From Chitinophaga cymbidii (GTDB lineage: Bacteria > Bacteroidota > Bacteroidia > Chitinophagales > Chitinophagaceae), in NCBI RefSeq assembly GCF_007992715.1, contig NZ_BKAU01000002.1, positions 62,001-126,000 on the forward strand: a stretch of DNA of 64,000 nucleotides, written 5' to 3'. Position numbers and translations under genes: made by a program. The notes under the pieces were generated by a model. That model was not told where the DNA came from. It was given only the letters and a program-made list of their open reading frames with translations, and made no database searches. Positions 36,235 to 44,066 of this stretch are shown here, piece after piece (positions within the stretch are counted from its first letter, which is position 1; every line of letters starts with the position of its first letter).

Positions 36235-37836
36235 TTAAACTATGGGCGCAGCCTGAAGTATCTCTTCATTGGCCTGCGCGGCATATTTTTCGAAATTTTT
36301 GATGAACTGGCCGGCCAGGTCTTTTGCCTGTGCGTCGTACGCGGCGGCATCTTTCCAGGTATTGCGCGGATCGAGTATCCCGTCGGGCACGCCGGGGCAT
36401 GCTTCGGGAATGGATACGCCGAATACTTCATGGTTCTTGTAAGCTGCTTTTTCCAGCTCTCCTTTCAGTGCGGCGGCGATCATGGCGCGGGTATAGCTTA
36501 GCTTGATGCGTTCGCCGGTGCCGTAGGGCCCGCCCGTCCAGCCGGTGTTCACCAGCCAGACGTTCACGTTATGCTGACGCAGCTTCTCGCCGAGCATCTG
36601 CGCGTAACGGGCAGGATGCAGTGGCAGGAAGGGTGCTCCAAAACATGCGCTGAAAGTGGATTTCGGCTCGGTGACGCCGGCTTCGGTACCGGCTACCTTG
36701 GCGGTATAGCCGGACATGAACTGGTACATCGCCTGGCCGGGGCTTAACCGGGAAATGGGTGGCAGTACGCCGTATGCATCGCAGGTCAGGAAGAAAATGT
36801 TCTTCGGGATGTTGCCGGTGGAAGGCTCCTTTGCATTGTCGATATAATGCAGGGGATAGGAAACGCGGGTGTTTTCCGTGATCTGCTTGTCGGCATAATT
36901 CACCGTATGCGTACCGGGGAAAAACTGCACATTTTCCAGCAGCGCGCCTTCGCGGACGGCGTGGAAGATCTGCGGTTCTTTTTCTTCGCTCAGGTCGATG
37001 GTCTTGGCATAGCAGCCGCCTTCGAAGTTGAATACGCAGTTGTCCGTCCAGCCATGTTCATCATCCCCGATGAGGCTGCGTTCCGGATCTGCGCTCAGCG
37101 TGGTTTTGCCGGTGCCGCTCAGCCCGAAGAAAATGGCGGTATCGCCGGCTTTGCCTTCGTTGGCGGAGCAGTGCATGCTCAATACGCCTTTGTTGTGCGG
37201 CAACAGGTAGTTGAGGATCGTGAAGATGCCTTTCTTGATCTCGCCGGTGTAGGCGGAGCCGCCGATGATGATCATTCTTTTGGTGAAGTTAACCACCGCG
37301 AAATTGTGCTGGCGCGTGCCGTCGGTGGCCGGGTCCGCATGGCAGCCGGGCGCATGCAGGATGGTCCAGTCCGGCTCAATGTGCTCCAGCTCTTCTTCCT
37401 GCGGGCGGATAAACATGTTGTAGGCAAAGAGGCTGGCCCAGGGCGTTTCACTGATCACGCGGATATTGATCCGGTAGGCAGGGTCGGCGCACGCCTGGCA
37501 ATCCCTTACCCAAATGTCTTTGTCGTTAAAATGGTTGGTAACTTTCTGATACAGCCGCTCGAAGTTCTCCGCGGAAAAAGGCAGGTTGAAATCGTTCCAG
37601 TTCACCGATGCAGCCGTGATGCTGTCTTTCACGATGAATTTGTCTTTCGGGGAACGGCCTGTGAACTCACCGGTGTTCACCACCAACGCTCCCGTATCGC
37701 TCAGGCTTCCCTGACGGCGCGCCAGGGTTTGTGCCACAAGCTCTTCCGGGCTTAACTGGTAGTGTAGGTCGGAAAAGTTCTCTATGCCCAGTTCGCGCAA
37801 CTCCTTGAGTGTGTCTCTTACACTGCTGATTTGCAT
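36235..37836 (-). CDS. pckA: Phosphoenolpyruvate carboxykinase (ATP)
   Basis: Converts oxaloacetate and ATP to phosphoenolpyruvate, CO2 and ADP; in Bacteroidota it also runs in the carboxylating direction. The 533-residue protein has the kinase-1a loop GLSGTGKTTLSAD near residue 240, the substrate segment TGEFTGRSPKDKF near residue 53, kinase-2 GDDEHGW and the C-terminal NTGWTGGPYGTGERIKL. Length and motifs are those of the ATP-type enzyme. Three inverted repeats upstream and a well-formed promoter suggest dedicated transcriptional control. Confidence 0.97.
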   Translation of the reverse strand: MQISSVRDTLKELRELGIENFSDLHYQLSPEELVAQTLARRQGSLSDTGALVVNTGEFTGRSPKDKFIVKDSITAASVNWNDFNLPFSAENFERLYQKVTNHFNDKDIWVRDCQACADPAYRINIRVISETPWASLFAYNMFIRPQEEELEHIEPDWTILHAPGCHADPATDGTRQHNFAVVNFTKRMIIIGGSAYTGEIKKGIFTILNYLLPHNKGVLSMHCSANEGKAGDTAIFFGLSGTGKTTLSADPERSLIGDDEHGWTDNCVFNFEGGCYAKTIDLSEEKEPQIFHAVREGALLENVQFFPGTHTVNYADKQITENTRVSYPLHYIDNAKEPSTGNIPKNIFFLTCDAYGVLPPISRLSPGQAMYQFMSGYTAKVAGTEAGVTEPKSTFSACFGAPFLPLHPARYAQMLGEKLRQHNVNVWLVNTGWTGGPYGTGERIKLSYTRAMIAAALKGELEKAAYKNHEVFGVSIPEACPGVPDGILDPRNTWKDAAAYDAQAKDLAGQFIKNFEKYAAQANEEILQAAPIV

Positions 37837-37862
37837 AAAGAAAGATTGTTTTGGTGTATCCG

Positions 37863-37892
37863 CAAAACTAGGTATTTTTTGATATTTTCAAA
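37863..37892 (-). promoter_or_regulatory. Promoter of pckA
   Basis: On the minus strand TTTG (37892-37889), an 18-bp spacer and TAGTTTTG (37870-37863) resemble the Bacteroidota promoter with a slightly short spacer. Transcription would start about 20 nt before the ATG. A perfect 12-bp palindrome, TTCAAATTTGAA (37887-37898), covers the -33 element. Confidence 0.55.
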
Positions 37893-37920
37893 TTTGAACG
37901 GTAATATGGCCCTGTAAATT

Positions 37921-37982
37921 AATAGAATATCCTTCTATTTAGGTTGTTTATTGGATTTTATCTAATTGAATCGATTTCAATT
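37921..37982. promoter_or_regulatory. Pair of related inverted repeats upstream of pckA (candidate operators)
   Basis: AATAGAA-N5-TTCTATT (37921-37939) and AATTGAA-N5-TTCAATT (37964-37982) share the form AATWGAA-N5-TTCWATT, each with a perfect 7-bp arm, and lie 43 bp apart, about four helical turns. They sit some 30 and 70 bp upstream of the pckA -33 element. The second is followed by TTTT on the plus strand, but no plus-strand gene ends there, so an operator is the better reading. Confidence 0.45.
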
Positions 37983-38169
37983 TTTTGTAAAATCAATGGA
38001 AGATGGAAATAATTATTTTGTGAATTATATGGCAGTTTGGGTGAAGATAGTACACCTGCTGAGTGGGATAAGGCCACTGTATTGATGATCGGATGATATC
38101 TCAACCGGATGTGATGATTGCAATTTTTTTTTACGACGCTGATAGGATATTACCGGTGGCAATGGCAGA

Positions 38170-38202
38170 TCAAGTCCACCTCAAGTCCACCTCACCTCCA
38201 CC
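38170..38202. repeat. Short 11-bp tandem repeat
   Basis: Two exact copies of TCAAGTCCACC (38170-38180, 38181-38191) are followed by a variant TCACCTCCACC (38192-38202). Intergenic; no function known. Confidence 0.7.
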
Positions 38203-38359
38203 TGACCCGGCCTGTTCCTTCGGCGACCATGGCCGTTTCCCGGCCCGATGCGGTATTCATCCGGGCCTGAAAGCAAAATACCATCAGTATCGTCTTCCAT
38301 ACTTTCATTGCCGCAAGCGGCCTGCCCGGTAAGCAACGGTATGACCGGGACTGCCCGAT

Positions 38360-38389
38360 TTTGCAGCTTGCTGATTTTCCGTAAGTTTG
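38360..38389 (+). promoter_or_regulatory. Promoter of the M24 aminopeptidase gene
   Basis: TTTG (38360-38363), an 18-bp spacer and TAAGTTTG (38382-38389) resemble the Bacteroidota promoter; the start of transcription would be about 23 nt before the ATG at 38419. Confidence 0.52.
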
Positions 38390-38418
38390 AGCCCTCATAC
38401 ATCGAAAAAAAATAATCA

Positions 38419-39711
38419 ATGAAATATCTGCCGCTGGACAAAAAGATCTTTGAGAAGAACCGTGAACGATTTACCGCTAAAATGCTCCCGGATTCCATTG
38501 CTGTTTTTAATTCAAACGACGAACTGCCGTCCAACGGGGACGCGCTCCATGCTTTTAAACAAAACTCGGACCTGTACTGGCTTACGGGGATCGACCAGGA
38601 AGACACCATGCTGGTGCTCTACCCCGGCAACCCGGACCCCAATCACCGGGAAGTGCTGGTACTGGTACGCCCCAACGAACTGAAAGAAAAATGGGACGGC
38701 CACCGCCTGCGGAAAGCAGAAGCACAGGCCATTTCAGGCATACAAACGATCGTGTGGCTGGACAGCCTGGACGCCCTCCTTCAGCAATGGATACACGAAG
38801 CAGGCACCATCTATCTGAATACCAACGAGAACAACCGCCGTTCCAGCTACGTGCCCGTGCGCGACTACCGTTACGCCGAAGCCCTGCGGGAACGTTATCC
38901 GCTGCACAACTACCAGCGCGCCGCGTGCATCCTGAAAGAGCTGCGCGCCGTTAAAACGGAAGAAGAAGTGAAAGTGATGCAGATAGCGATGGACATTACG
39001 GAAAAGACTTTCCGCCGCCTGCTGCAATTCATCCGTCCCGGTGTATACGAGCATGAAATACATGCGGAGATCATGCATGAGTTCCTCCGTAACCGCGCCA
39101 CCGGCGAGGCTTACAGCTCCATCATCGCCTCCGGCGACCGCGCCCGTACGCTGCATTACATTGAAAATAACCAGGAGTGTAAAGACGGCGAAGTGATCCT
39201 GATGGATTTCGGCGCTTCTTATGGCGGATATAACGCGGACCTCACGCGCTCCGTACCGGTGAATGGAAAGTTCAGCCCGCGCCAGCGTGAGATCTACAAC
39301 GCCTGCCTCCATCTGCACAACTATGCCAAATCCATCCTGAAGCCCGGCATCACCATTGCAAAATATCATGAAATGGTAGGCGTGGAAGCAGGGAAGGAGT
39401 TCGTAAAGCTTGGCCTGCTCACGGAAGGGGACATCAAAAACCAGGACCCCGAAGCACCGGCTTACCGCAAATACCTCTACCACGGCATTTCCCACCATCT
39501 CGGCGTGGATGTGCACGACCTCGGCCCGTCCTTCTTCCAGCCCATTCCCGAAGGCGCTGTGATGACCGTGGAGCCGGGCATTTACATCGAGGAGGAAAAA
39601 ATAGGTATCCGCATTGAGAACAACCTCTGGCTGAAGTCCGGCGGCAACGTGGATTTGATGAAGAACATTCCTATCACGGCGGATGAGATCGAGGCATTGA
39701 TGAAAGCGTAA
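38419..39711 (+). CDS. Xaa-Pro aminopeptidase (M24B family, PepP type)
   Basis: Metallo-aminopeptidase that removes N-terminal residues preceding proline. 430 residues: an N-terminal aminopeptidase-P domain (about 1-150, FNSNDELPSNGDALHAFKQNSDLYWLTG region) and a pita-bread catalytic domain with all five dinuclear-metal ligands: Asp in LMDFGASYGGY and Asp in NADLTRSVP, His in GISHHLGVDVHD, Glu in TVEPGIYIE and Glu in GIRIENN. No signal peptide, so cytoplasmic. pssA follows after 10 bp, suggesting co-transcription. Confidence 0.95.
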   Translation: MKYLPLDKKIFEKNRERFTAKMLPDSIAVFNSNDELPSNGDALHAFKQNSDLYWLTGIDQEDTMLVLYPGNPDPNHREVLVLVRPNELKEKWDGHRLRKAEAQAISGIQTIVWLDSLDALLQQWIHEAGTIYLNTNENNRRSSYVPVRDYRYAEALRERYPLHNYQRAACILKELRAVKTEEEVKVMQIAMDITEKTFRRLLQFIRPGVYEHEIHAEIMHEFLRNRATGEAYSSIIASGDRARTLHYIENNQECKDGEVILMDFGASYGGYNADLTRSVPVNGKFSPRQREIYNACLHLHNYAKSILKPGITIAKYHEMVGVEAGKEFVKLGLLTEGDIKNQDPEAPAYRKYLYHGISHHLGVDVHDLGPSFFQPIPEGAVMTVEPGIYIEEEKIGIRIENNLWLKSGGNVDLMKNIPITADEIEALMKA

Positions 39712-39721
39712 TATCATAAAA

Positions 39722-40489
39722 ATGAAACAAGTCCCGAATATCCTTACCCTGTCTAACCTGTTCTGCGGCGCGCTCGCGATCATTTTCATCCTGCATGCGC
39801 CGCAGTACATCGCCGAGTTCAACGGCACCGAGTACAGCATTACGAACCCGGCCCCGGTGTACTGGGCTTCCCTGCTGGTGGTCATTGCCGGCGTGATCGA
39901 TTATTTCGACGGGTTTGTGGCAAGGTTGCTGAAAGTATCCTCACCATTGGGAAGGGAGCTGGATTCCCTGGCGGACGTGGTGACTTTCGGCGTGGTGCCC
40001 GGCATGATCCTGTTCCGGCTGCTGCGCAGCGCGTACCTGCAACAGCCCGATGTGTTCGACGTATCATACTTCAATCTTGCGCCGGCCTTGCTGGTGCCCT
40101 GTTTCGCAGCATACCGGCTGGCGGTGTTCAACCTTGATACGCGGCAGAGCGAGCATTTCATCGGCGTACCCACGCCGGCAGTAGGCTTCCTCGTGGCCTC
40201 ATTCCCCCTCATCATGCTGTACAACCCTTACAACCTGGCGCACTGGCTGGAAAACATCTGGGTGCTGTACGGCATCATCTTCCTGCTCTGCTACCTGATG
40301 GTCAGCTCTCATCCCATGATCAGCCTGAAGTTTAAAAATTTCTCGGTGAAGGACAACTGGCCGCGTTTCCTGCTGGTGGCGGTCACGCTGGTGAGCATAC
40401 CGGTGCTGCGCTACGCCGCCGTGCCTTTTATATTCGCCGTATACGTGGGCCTGTCCCTCATTGTACCGCCGAAAAGCGCCGAAAAGTGA
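39722..40489 (+). CDS. pssA: CDP-diacylglycerol-serine O-phosphatidyltransferase (PssA)
   Basis: Inner-membrane enzyme that makes phosphatidylserine, the precursor of phosphatidylethanolamine. The 255-residue protein carries the full CDP-alcohol phosphatidyltransferase motif D-x2-D-G-x2-A-R-x8-G-x3-D-x3-D (DYFDGFVAR, then GRELDSLAD) around residues 60-84 and about seven hydrophobic segments. The N-terminal PNILTLSNLFCGALAI is typical of the Bacillus-type PssA. It is 10 bp after the aminopeptidase gene. Confidence 0.93.
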   Translation: MKQVPNILTLSNLFCGALAIIFILHAPQYIAEFNGTEYSITNPAPVYWASLLVVIAGVIDYFDGFVARLLKVSSPLGRELDSLADVVTFGVVPGMILFRLLRSAYLQQPDVFDVSYFNLAPALLVPCFAAYRLAVFNLDTRQSEHFIGVPTPAVGFLVASFPLIMLYNPYNLAHWLENIWVLYGIIFLLCYLMVSSHPMISLKFKNFSVKDNWPRFLLVAVTLVSIPVLRYAAVPFIFAVYVGLSLIVPPKSAEK

Positions 40490-40549
40490 GGCCGCGGCCT
40501 GAACTTTTAGATAAAAAACACGTAGTTTCGCGTCAAATTTTTAAGAAAG

Positions 40550-40795
40550 ATGACATTTACCGCACATATCAACGTGATGCCGCTGAAAGAATTGCTGGAC
40601 CCGCAAGGTAAAGCCGTAATGGGCGGCCTGAAGAATCTCGGCCTTGGCAATGTTCACGACGTGCGCATCGGCAAGCACATCACGCTGCAGATCGAAGCAG
40701 CGTCTAAAGAAGACGCGCAGCACATTGCGGAGAACGCCTGCCAGAAGCTGCTGGCCAACCAGGTAATGGAATTTTACGAAGTTAATATCCAATAG
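40550..40795 (+). CDS. purS: Phosphoribosylformylglycinamidine synthase subunit PurS
   Basis: Small subunit of the three-part FGAM synthase (PurS-PurQ-PurL) of purine synthesis, thought to help pass ammonia between subunits. The 81-residue protein has the family's VMPLKELLDPQGKAVMGGL N-terminus and the GLGNVHDVRIGKHITLQIE strand, and is of normal size. purQ and purL are not in the window, so the subunits are encoded at separate loci here. rsmI follows after 3 bp. Confidence 0.93.
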   Translation: MTFTAHINVMPLKELLDPQGKAVMGGLKNLGLGNVHDVRIGKHITLQIEAASKEDAQHIAENACQKLLANQVMEFYEVNIQ

Positions 40796-40798
40796 ATC

Positions 40799-41467
40799 TT
40801 GTCGAAGCTCTTCATCATTCCTTCCCCCATCGGTAACCTGGCGGACATGACGTACAGGGCGGTGAAGGTACTGGAAACGGTGGAGCTGGTGCTCGCGGAA
40901 GACACCCGCACATCGGGCGTACTGCTGAAGCACTACGGCATCACGAAGCCTGTAACACCTTATCATCAGCATAACGAGCATAAGGTGTTGCAGCATCTGG
41001 TGCAGCAGCTGCAAAGCGGCAAGCAAATGGCCCTGCTCACAGACGCAGGCACGCCGGGCGTTTCAGACCCCGGTTTTTTATTGGTACGGGAATGCATCCG
41101 CGCCGGCATCCCGGTAGAATGCCTGCCGGGCGCCACCGCCTTCGTTCCCGCCCTCGTCAACAGCGGCCTTCCCATGAACCGCTTCGCCTTTGAAGGTTTC
41201 CTCCCCCCGAAAAAAGGCCGTCATACCTTACTCACACAGCTCGCCACAGAAGAACGCACCCTCATCTTTTACGAATCGCCGCACCGCCTCGTGAAAACGC
41301 TGGAAGACTTTATCCAGTACTGGGGGCCGGACCGCCAATGCTGCGTTTCCCGCGAACTGACCAAGATGTTCGAGGAAAACAAACGCGGCACCTTGCAGGA
41401 GGTGCGCGACTACTTCGCGGAGAAAGGCGTGAAGGGCGAGATCGTGATCATCGTGGCAGGGTGTTAA
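40799..41467 (+). CDS. rsmI: 16S rRNA (cytidine-1402-2'-O)-methyltransferase (RsmI)
   Basis: SAM-dependent methyltransferase of the tetrapyrrole-methylase fold that modifies C1402 in the 30S decoding centre. The 222-residue protein starts with KLFIIPSPIGNLADMTYRAV and has AEDTRTSGVLLKHYGI, LTDAGTPGVSDPGFLLV and FYESPHRL, all typical of RsmI. The start is TTG, 3 bp after the purS stop; no ATG would preserve the conserved N-terminus. It lacks the C-terminal extension of some longer homologues. Confidence 0.94.
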   Translation: MSKLFIIPSPIGNLADMTYRAVKVLETVELVLAEDTRTSGVLLKHYGITKPVTPYHQHNEHKVLQHLVQQLQSGKQMALLTDAGTPGVSDPGFLLVRECIRAGIPVECLPGATAFVPALVNSGLPMNRFAFEGFLPPKKGRHTLLTQLATEERTLIFYESPHRLVKTLEDFIQYWGPDRQCCVSRELTKMFEENKRGTLQEVRDYFAEKGVKGEIVIIVAGC

Positions 41468-41519
41468 GCCCCACTGTGAAGTTCCAGGGTTTTAATTTAA
41501 CTTCGCCTTGTCCCATCCC

Positions 41520-41536
41520 GGAGGTAAACTTCATTG
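41520..41536 (+). promoter_or_regulatory. Strong ribosome-binding site deciding the TTG start of sigma factor 1
   Basis: GGAGG (41520-41524) stands 9 nt before the TTG codon at 41534. Strong Shine-Dalgarno sites are uncommon in this phylum, and the second sigma gene has the same layout (GGAGG 42122-42126, 9 nt, TTG 42136). Confidence 0.6.
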
Positions 41537-42139
41537 TCAACGAATTATTCATACAACGAAAAAGAGCTGCTTGTACGTTTGGAAGCCGGCGACAAGTCCG
41601 CTTTTGATTCGCTCTATCACCATTTTGAACCACGGTTAAGATTATTTTTATATCCCTTTACGAATGACGATGCAGACCTGGCCGATATTGTTATCCAGGA
41701 CGTATTTGTAAAGCTGTGGCTGAAGAGACAGGAGCTGTCCGGCATCGCCGTCCTGGAATATTACCTGCAAAGAATGGCGAAGAACCGCCTGCTGGACATC
41801 CTGAAACTGCGCGATATCCGGGACCGGCATCAAAAATACTATGCCATCCTGCAACCATATTCTGCCAACGATACAAGAGAACAACTGCAATTAAAGGAAT
41901 ACCTCGCCATCGCGCGCGAAGGAATGGATAAAATGCCCCCGCGGCGGCGTATCATTTTTTCCATGAACGTACTGGAAGGATTTTCTATCGATGAGATCGC
42001 CGCGCACATGAAGGTTTCGCGCGACGTGGTGAAAAAGCAGCTGCAAAAGGCAAGGGTATTTCTGAAGGAATATATCGCAAAACATGGCGATCTTCCGGGC
42101 GCGATCTGCCTGGCGATTATTGGAGGATATATATATTGA
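41534..42139 (+). CDS. ECF RNA polymerase sigma factor (FecI-type), first of a tandem pair
   Basis: Alternative sigma factor of 201 residues. Region 2 (about 25-95) includes DADLADIVIQDVFVKLW and YLQRMAKNRLLDILK; region 4 (about 130-185) includes PPRRRIIFSMNVLEGFSIDEIAAHMKVSRDVVKKQLQKAR, a complete helix-turn-helix. The C-terminus is a short hydrophobic tail (GAICLAIIGGYIY) as seen in Bacteroidota FecI-like factors. The start is TTG with a strong GGAGG. Its stop overlaps the TTG of the second sigma gene, so the two are translationally coupled. It is presumably held by one of the downstream FecR proteins. Confidence 0.92.
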   Translation: MSTNYSYNEKELLVRLEAGDKSAFDSLYHHFEPRLRLFLYPFTNDDADLADIVIQDVFVKLWLKRQELSGIAVLEYYLQRMAKNRLLDILKLRDIRDRHQKYYAILQPYSANDTREQLQLKEYLAIAREGMDKMPPRRRIIFSMNVLEGFSIDEIAAHMKVSRDVVKKQLQKARVFLKEYIAKHGDLPGAICLAIIGGYIY

Positions 42140-42735
42140 AGAACAACCAATTACATAATGAAAAATTACTCCTGCAATATGTGTCGGAAGGTGATGAGCA
42201 CGCCTTCAGGGAACTGTATCATTTTTATTGTGAAGAGCTGAGACCCTTGATCCGGCGGTATGCTGATTCCGGGATAGACATGCAGGAGATTTTGCAGGAA
42301 ACTTTTTTTAAAGTCTGGATGAACCGGGATAAACTGCCGGAGATCGAGAATTTCCGTGCCTGGGTTTTCAAAATAGCTTCCCGCGAATACCTGTTCATGC
42401 TGCGCAAAAAGCTCAATTATAACAAACGGCTGGATGCCTATTCGGTTTCCGGCGCTGCAAATAATCCGTCCACGCCCTTTGAGGTGGCCCACCTGGAAGA
42501 GATCAAAAGAACGGTTCACCAAGCCATCAGCCAGCTTTCTCCCCAGCGCAGAACGATCTATGAAATGAGCCGCAAACAGGGCCTGAAAATTGAAGAGATC
42601 GCCACGCAATTGTCCATCAGTCCCCAGACAGTAAAAAATGTGCTGCACACCGTACTGAAGCTGATACGCGACCACCTGGTGGCCGCCGGCTTCGGGCCTT
42701 TCCTCTGGCTCATTTATTTTTTTACAATTATTTAA
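42136..42735 (+). CDS. ECF RNA polymerase sigma factor (FecI-type), second of a tandem pair
   Basis: A 199-residue ECF sigma factor with region 2 (EGDEHAFRELYHFY, IDMQEILQETFFKVWMNR) and region 4 (LSPQRRTIYEMSRKQGLKIEEIATQLSISPQTVKNVLHT), and a hydrophobic C-terminal tail (GPFLWLIYFFTII). TTG start overlapping the preceding stop (TTGA) with its own GGAGG. It is clearly diverged from the first sigma factor in sequence, so this is not a recent duplication. The FecR gene follows after 60 bp. Confidence 0.93.
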   Translation: MKNNQLHNEKLLLQYVSEGDEHAFRELYHFYCEELRPLIRRYADSGIDMQEILQETFFKVWMNRDKLPEIENFRAWVFKIASREYLFMLRKKLNYNKRLDAYSVSGAANNPSTPFEVAHLEEIKRTVHQAISQLSPQRRTIYEMSRKQGLKIEEIATQLSISPQTVKNVLHTVLKLIRDHLVAAGFGPFLWLIYFFTII

Positions 42736-42795
42736 TGGCCGGATAGTACTTTTTATTTACCGCTGCATCTTAATGTGCGGGGAAAAGTATCATTT

Positions 42796-43938
42796 ATGAG
42801 CCAGGAAAGATTCATTTATCTGATCAACAGGTACGTTGCAAAAACAATTGCTGACCAGGAACTGGAAGAGTTGCGGCAGTTGCTGAATAATGCCGAACAA
42901 CCGGAGCTGTCCGAAGCGCTGGGTGTTGCGTGGATGAACGAAGCAAGCAGGCAGCCTTTTGACAGGGTTGAATCAGATCTGGAAGCAGACCGTATCCTTG
43001 ATATCGACAAACCTCCCGTTCGCCGCCCGGTATACTTCCTCCGGAAATGGGGCTGGGCTGCCGCTGTTATATTGCTGATCGGCGCCGCCACCGCCGTCAT
43101 CGTATCCTCTGAACAGTCATCTGCTCCATTAAAGAAAAACGTTGTCGTGGTGCAGGACAATATTCCGCCCGGTACCAATAAAGCGGTGCTGACCACCGGC
43201 GACAGGTCGTTCGATCTGTCCAACAGCAAAACAGGCATTGCGATCGGCTCGTCCATTACTTACACTGACGGAGAACGTATTGCAGATGCCGGTAAGATAA
43301 TCAAGGTCGCTACGCCACGCGGCGGCCAGTACCAGGCCGTTTTGCCGGACGGAACGAAAGTCTGGCTGAACGCGGCATCCAGCATACAATTCCCCGCCCG
43401 GTTCTCCGGCGCTTCAAGAAATGTGGAGATCACGGGAGAAGTTTACCTGGAGGTAGCCAGGAATGCCAACCAGCCCTTCAGCGTTCTTTTAAACGGCGCT
43501 ACGATAGATGTGCTGGGAACATCCTTTAATGTAAATGCGTATGAAGATGGAGATGGCGTGAAGACCACGCTGGTCGAGGGCAGCGTGAGGGTTTCACCTT
43601 CGGGGATGGAAAGCGTTGTGCTCAAACCGCGGCAGCAGGCCATTATCTATCCTCCGCAATTCAAAATTAAAGTGGCGGAGGCAAACATCGAACAAACACT
43701 TGCATGGAAGAACGGGTTTATCAACTTCGAATCGGCAGGCTTTAAAGAGGTGATGCAACAGATCGAACGCTGGTATGATATCACTGTAAAATATGAAGGC
43801 GCTGTTCCTTCGGTAAACATTGAGGGTAGAATGGACAGGGGAGTGCAGCTGTCCGACCTCATGTATTTTTTAAATGGCTTTGGCATTCATACAAGGCTTG
43901 AAGGCAGGACCCTGATAATAAGTCCGGATAGTAAATAA
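42796..43938 (+). CDS. FecR-family anti-sigma factor, locus 1
   Basis: Inner-membrane sensor that transmits the signal from the SusC STN domain to a FecI-type sigma. From the ATG at 42796 the protein has 380 residues: cytoplasmic sigma-binding part (1-75), one membrane helix (WGWAAAVILLIGAATAVIV, about 83-101), a periplasmic FecR domain (about 165-265, with LPDGTKVWLNAASSIQFP and VYLEVARNANQPF) and a C-terminal DUF4974 secretin-like domain (about 300-375). An in-frame GTG at 42775 would extend it by seven residues; the ATG is preferred. Confidence 0.92.
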   Translation: MSQERFIYLINRYVAKTIADQELEELRQLLNNAEQPELSEALGVAWMNEASRQPFDRVESDLEADRILDIDKPPVRRPVYFLRKWGWAAAVILLIGAATAVIVSSEQSSAPLKKNVVVVQDNIPPGTNKAVLTTGDRSFDLSNSKTGIAIGSSITYTDGERIADAGKIIKVATPRGGQYQAVLPDGTKVWLNAASSIQFPARFSGASRNVEITGEVYLEVARNANQPFSVLLNGATIDVLGTSFNVNAYEDGDGVKTTLVEGSVRVSPSGMESVVLKPRQQAIIYPPQFKIKVAEANIEQTLAWKNGFINFESAGFKEVMQQIERWYDITVKYEGAVPSVNIEGRMDRGVQLSDLMYFLNGFGIHTRLEGRTLIISPDSK

Positions 43939-43966
43939 AACCAACCAAATATATATCCAAGCAAAA

Positions 43967-43993
43967 CCGGAAAGTGCGACTAACACTTCCCGG
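43967..43993 (+). promoter_or_regulatory. Hairpin between FecR and SusC, locus 1
   Basis: CCGGAAAGTG (43967-43976) pairs with CACTTCCCGG (43984-43993) except for one A-C mismatch; 7-nt loop, no T tract. It starts 28 bp after the FecR stop, close behind an ACCAACCA element that is also present in locus 2. Candidate attenuator or RNA-stability element. Confidence 0.5.
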
Positions 43994-44066
43994 AATAAAG
44001 TCTGGGTAACATCAACTAAAAAGTCTGACAGGACTACTTATTACATCACCCAAACAGCACAAAAGT

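Larger units (their letters stand above)
37893..38359. other. Gene-free region between pckA and the M24 peptidase
   Basis: No frame here looks like a gene. The AT-rich left part holds two related inverted repeats (37921-37939 and 37964-37982); the GC-richer right part holds an 11-bp tandem repeat (38170-38202). Short frames on both strands lack any recognisable protein pattern. Confidence 0.6.

Noticed and set aside
37964..37986. AATTGAA/TTCAATT hairpin followed by TTTT, read as a plus-strand terminator
   Set aside because: No plus-strand gene ends nearby, and a sister repeat without T tract lies 43 bp away, so an operator reading is preferred.
38181..38609. Minus-strand frame of 142 codons across the M24-peptidase promoter
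   Set aside because: Half of it is antisense to the peptidase gene and it has no recognisable pattern; the promoter at 38360-38389 explains the region better.
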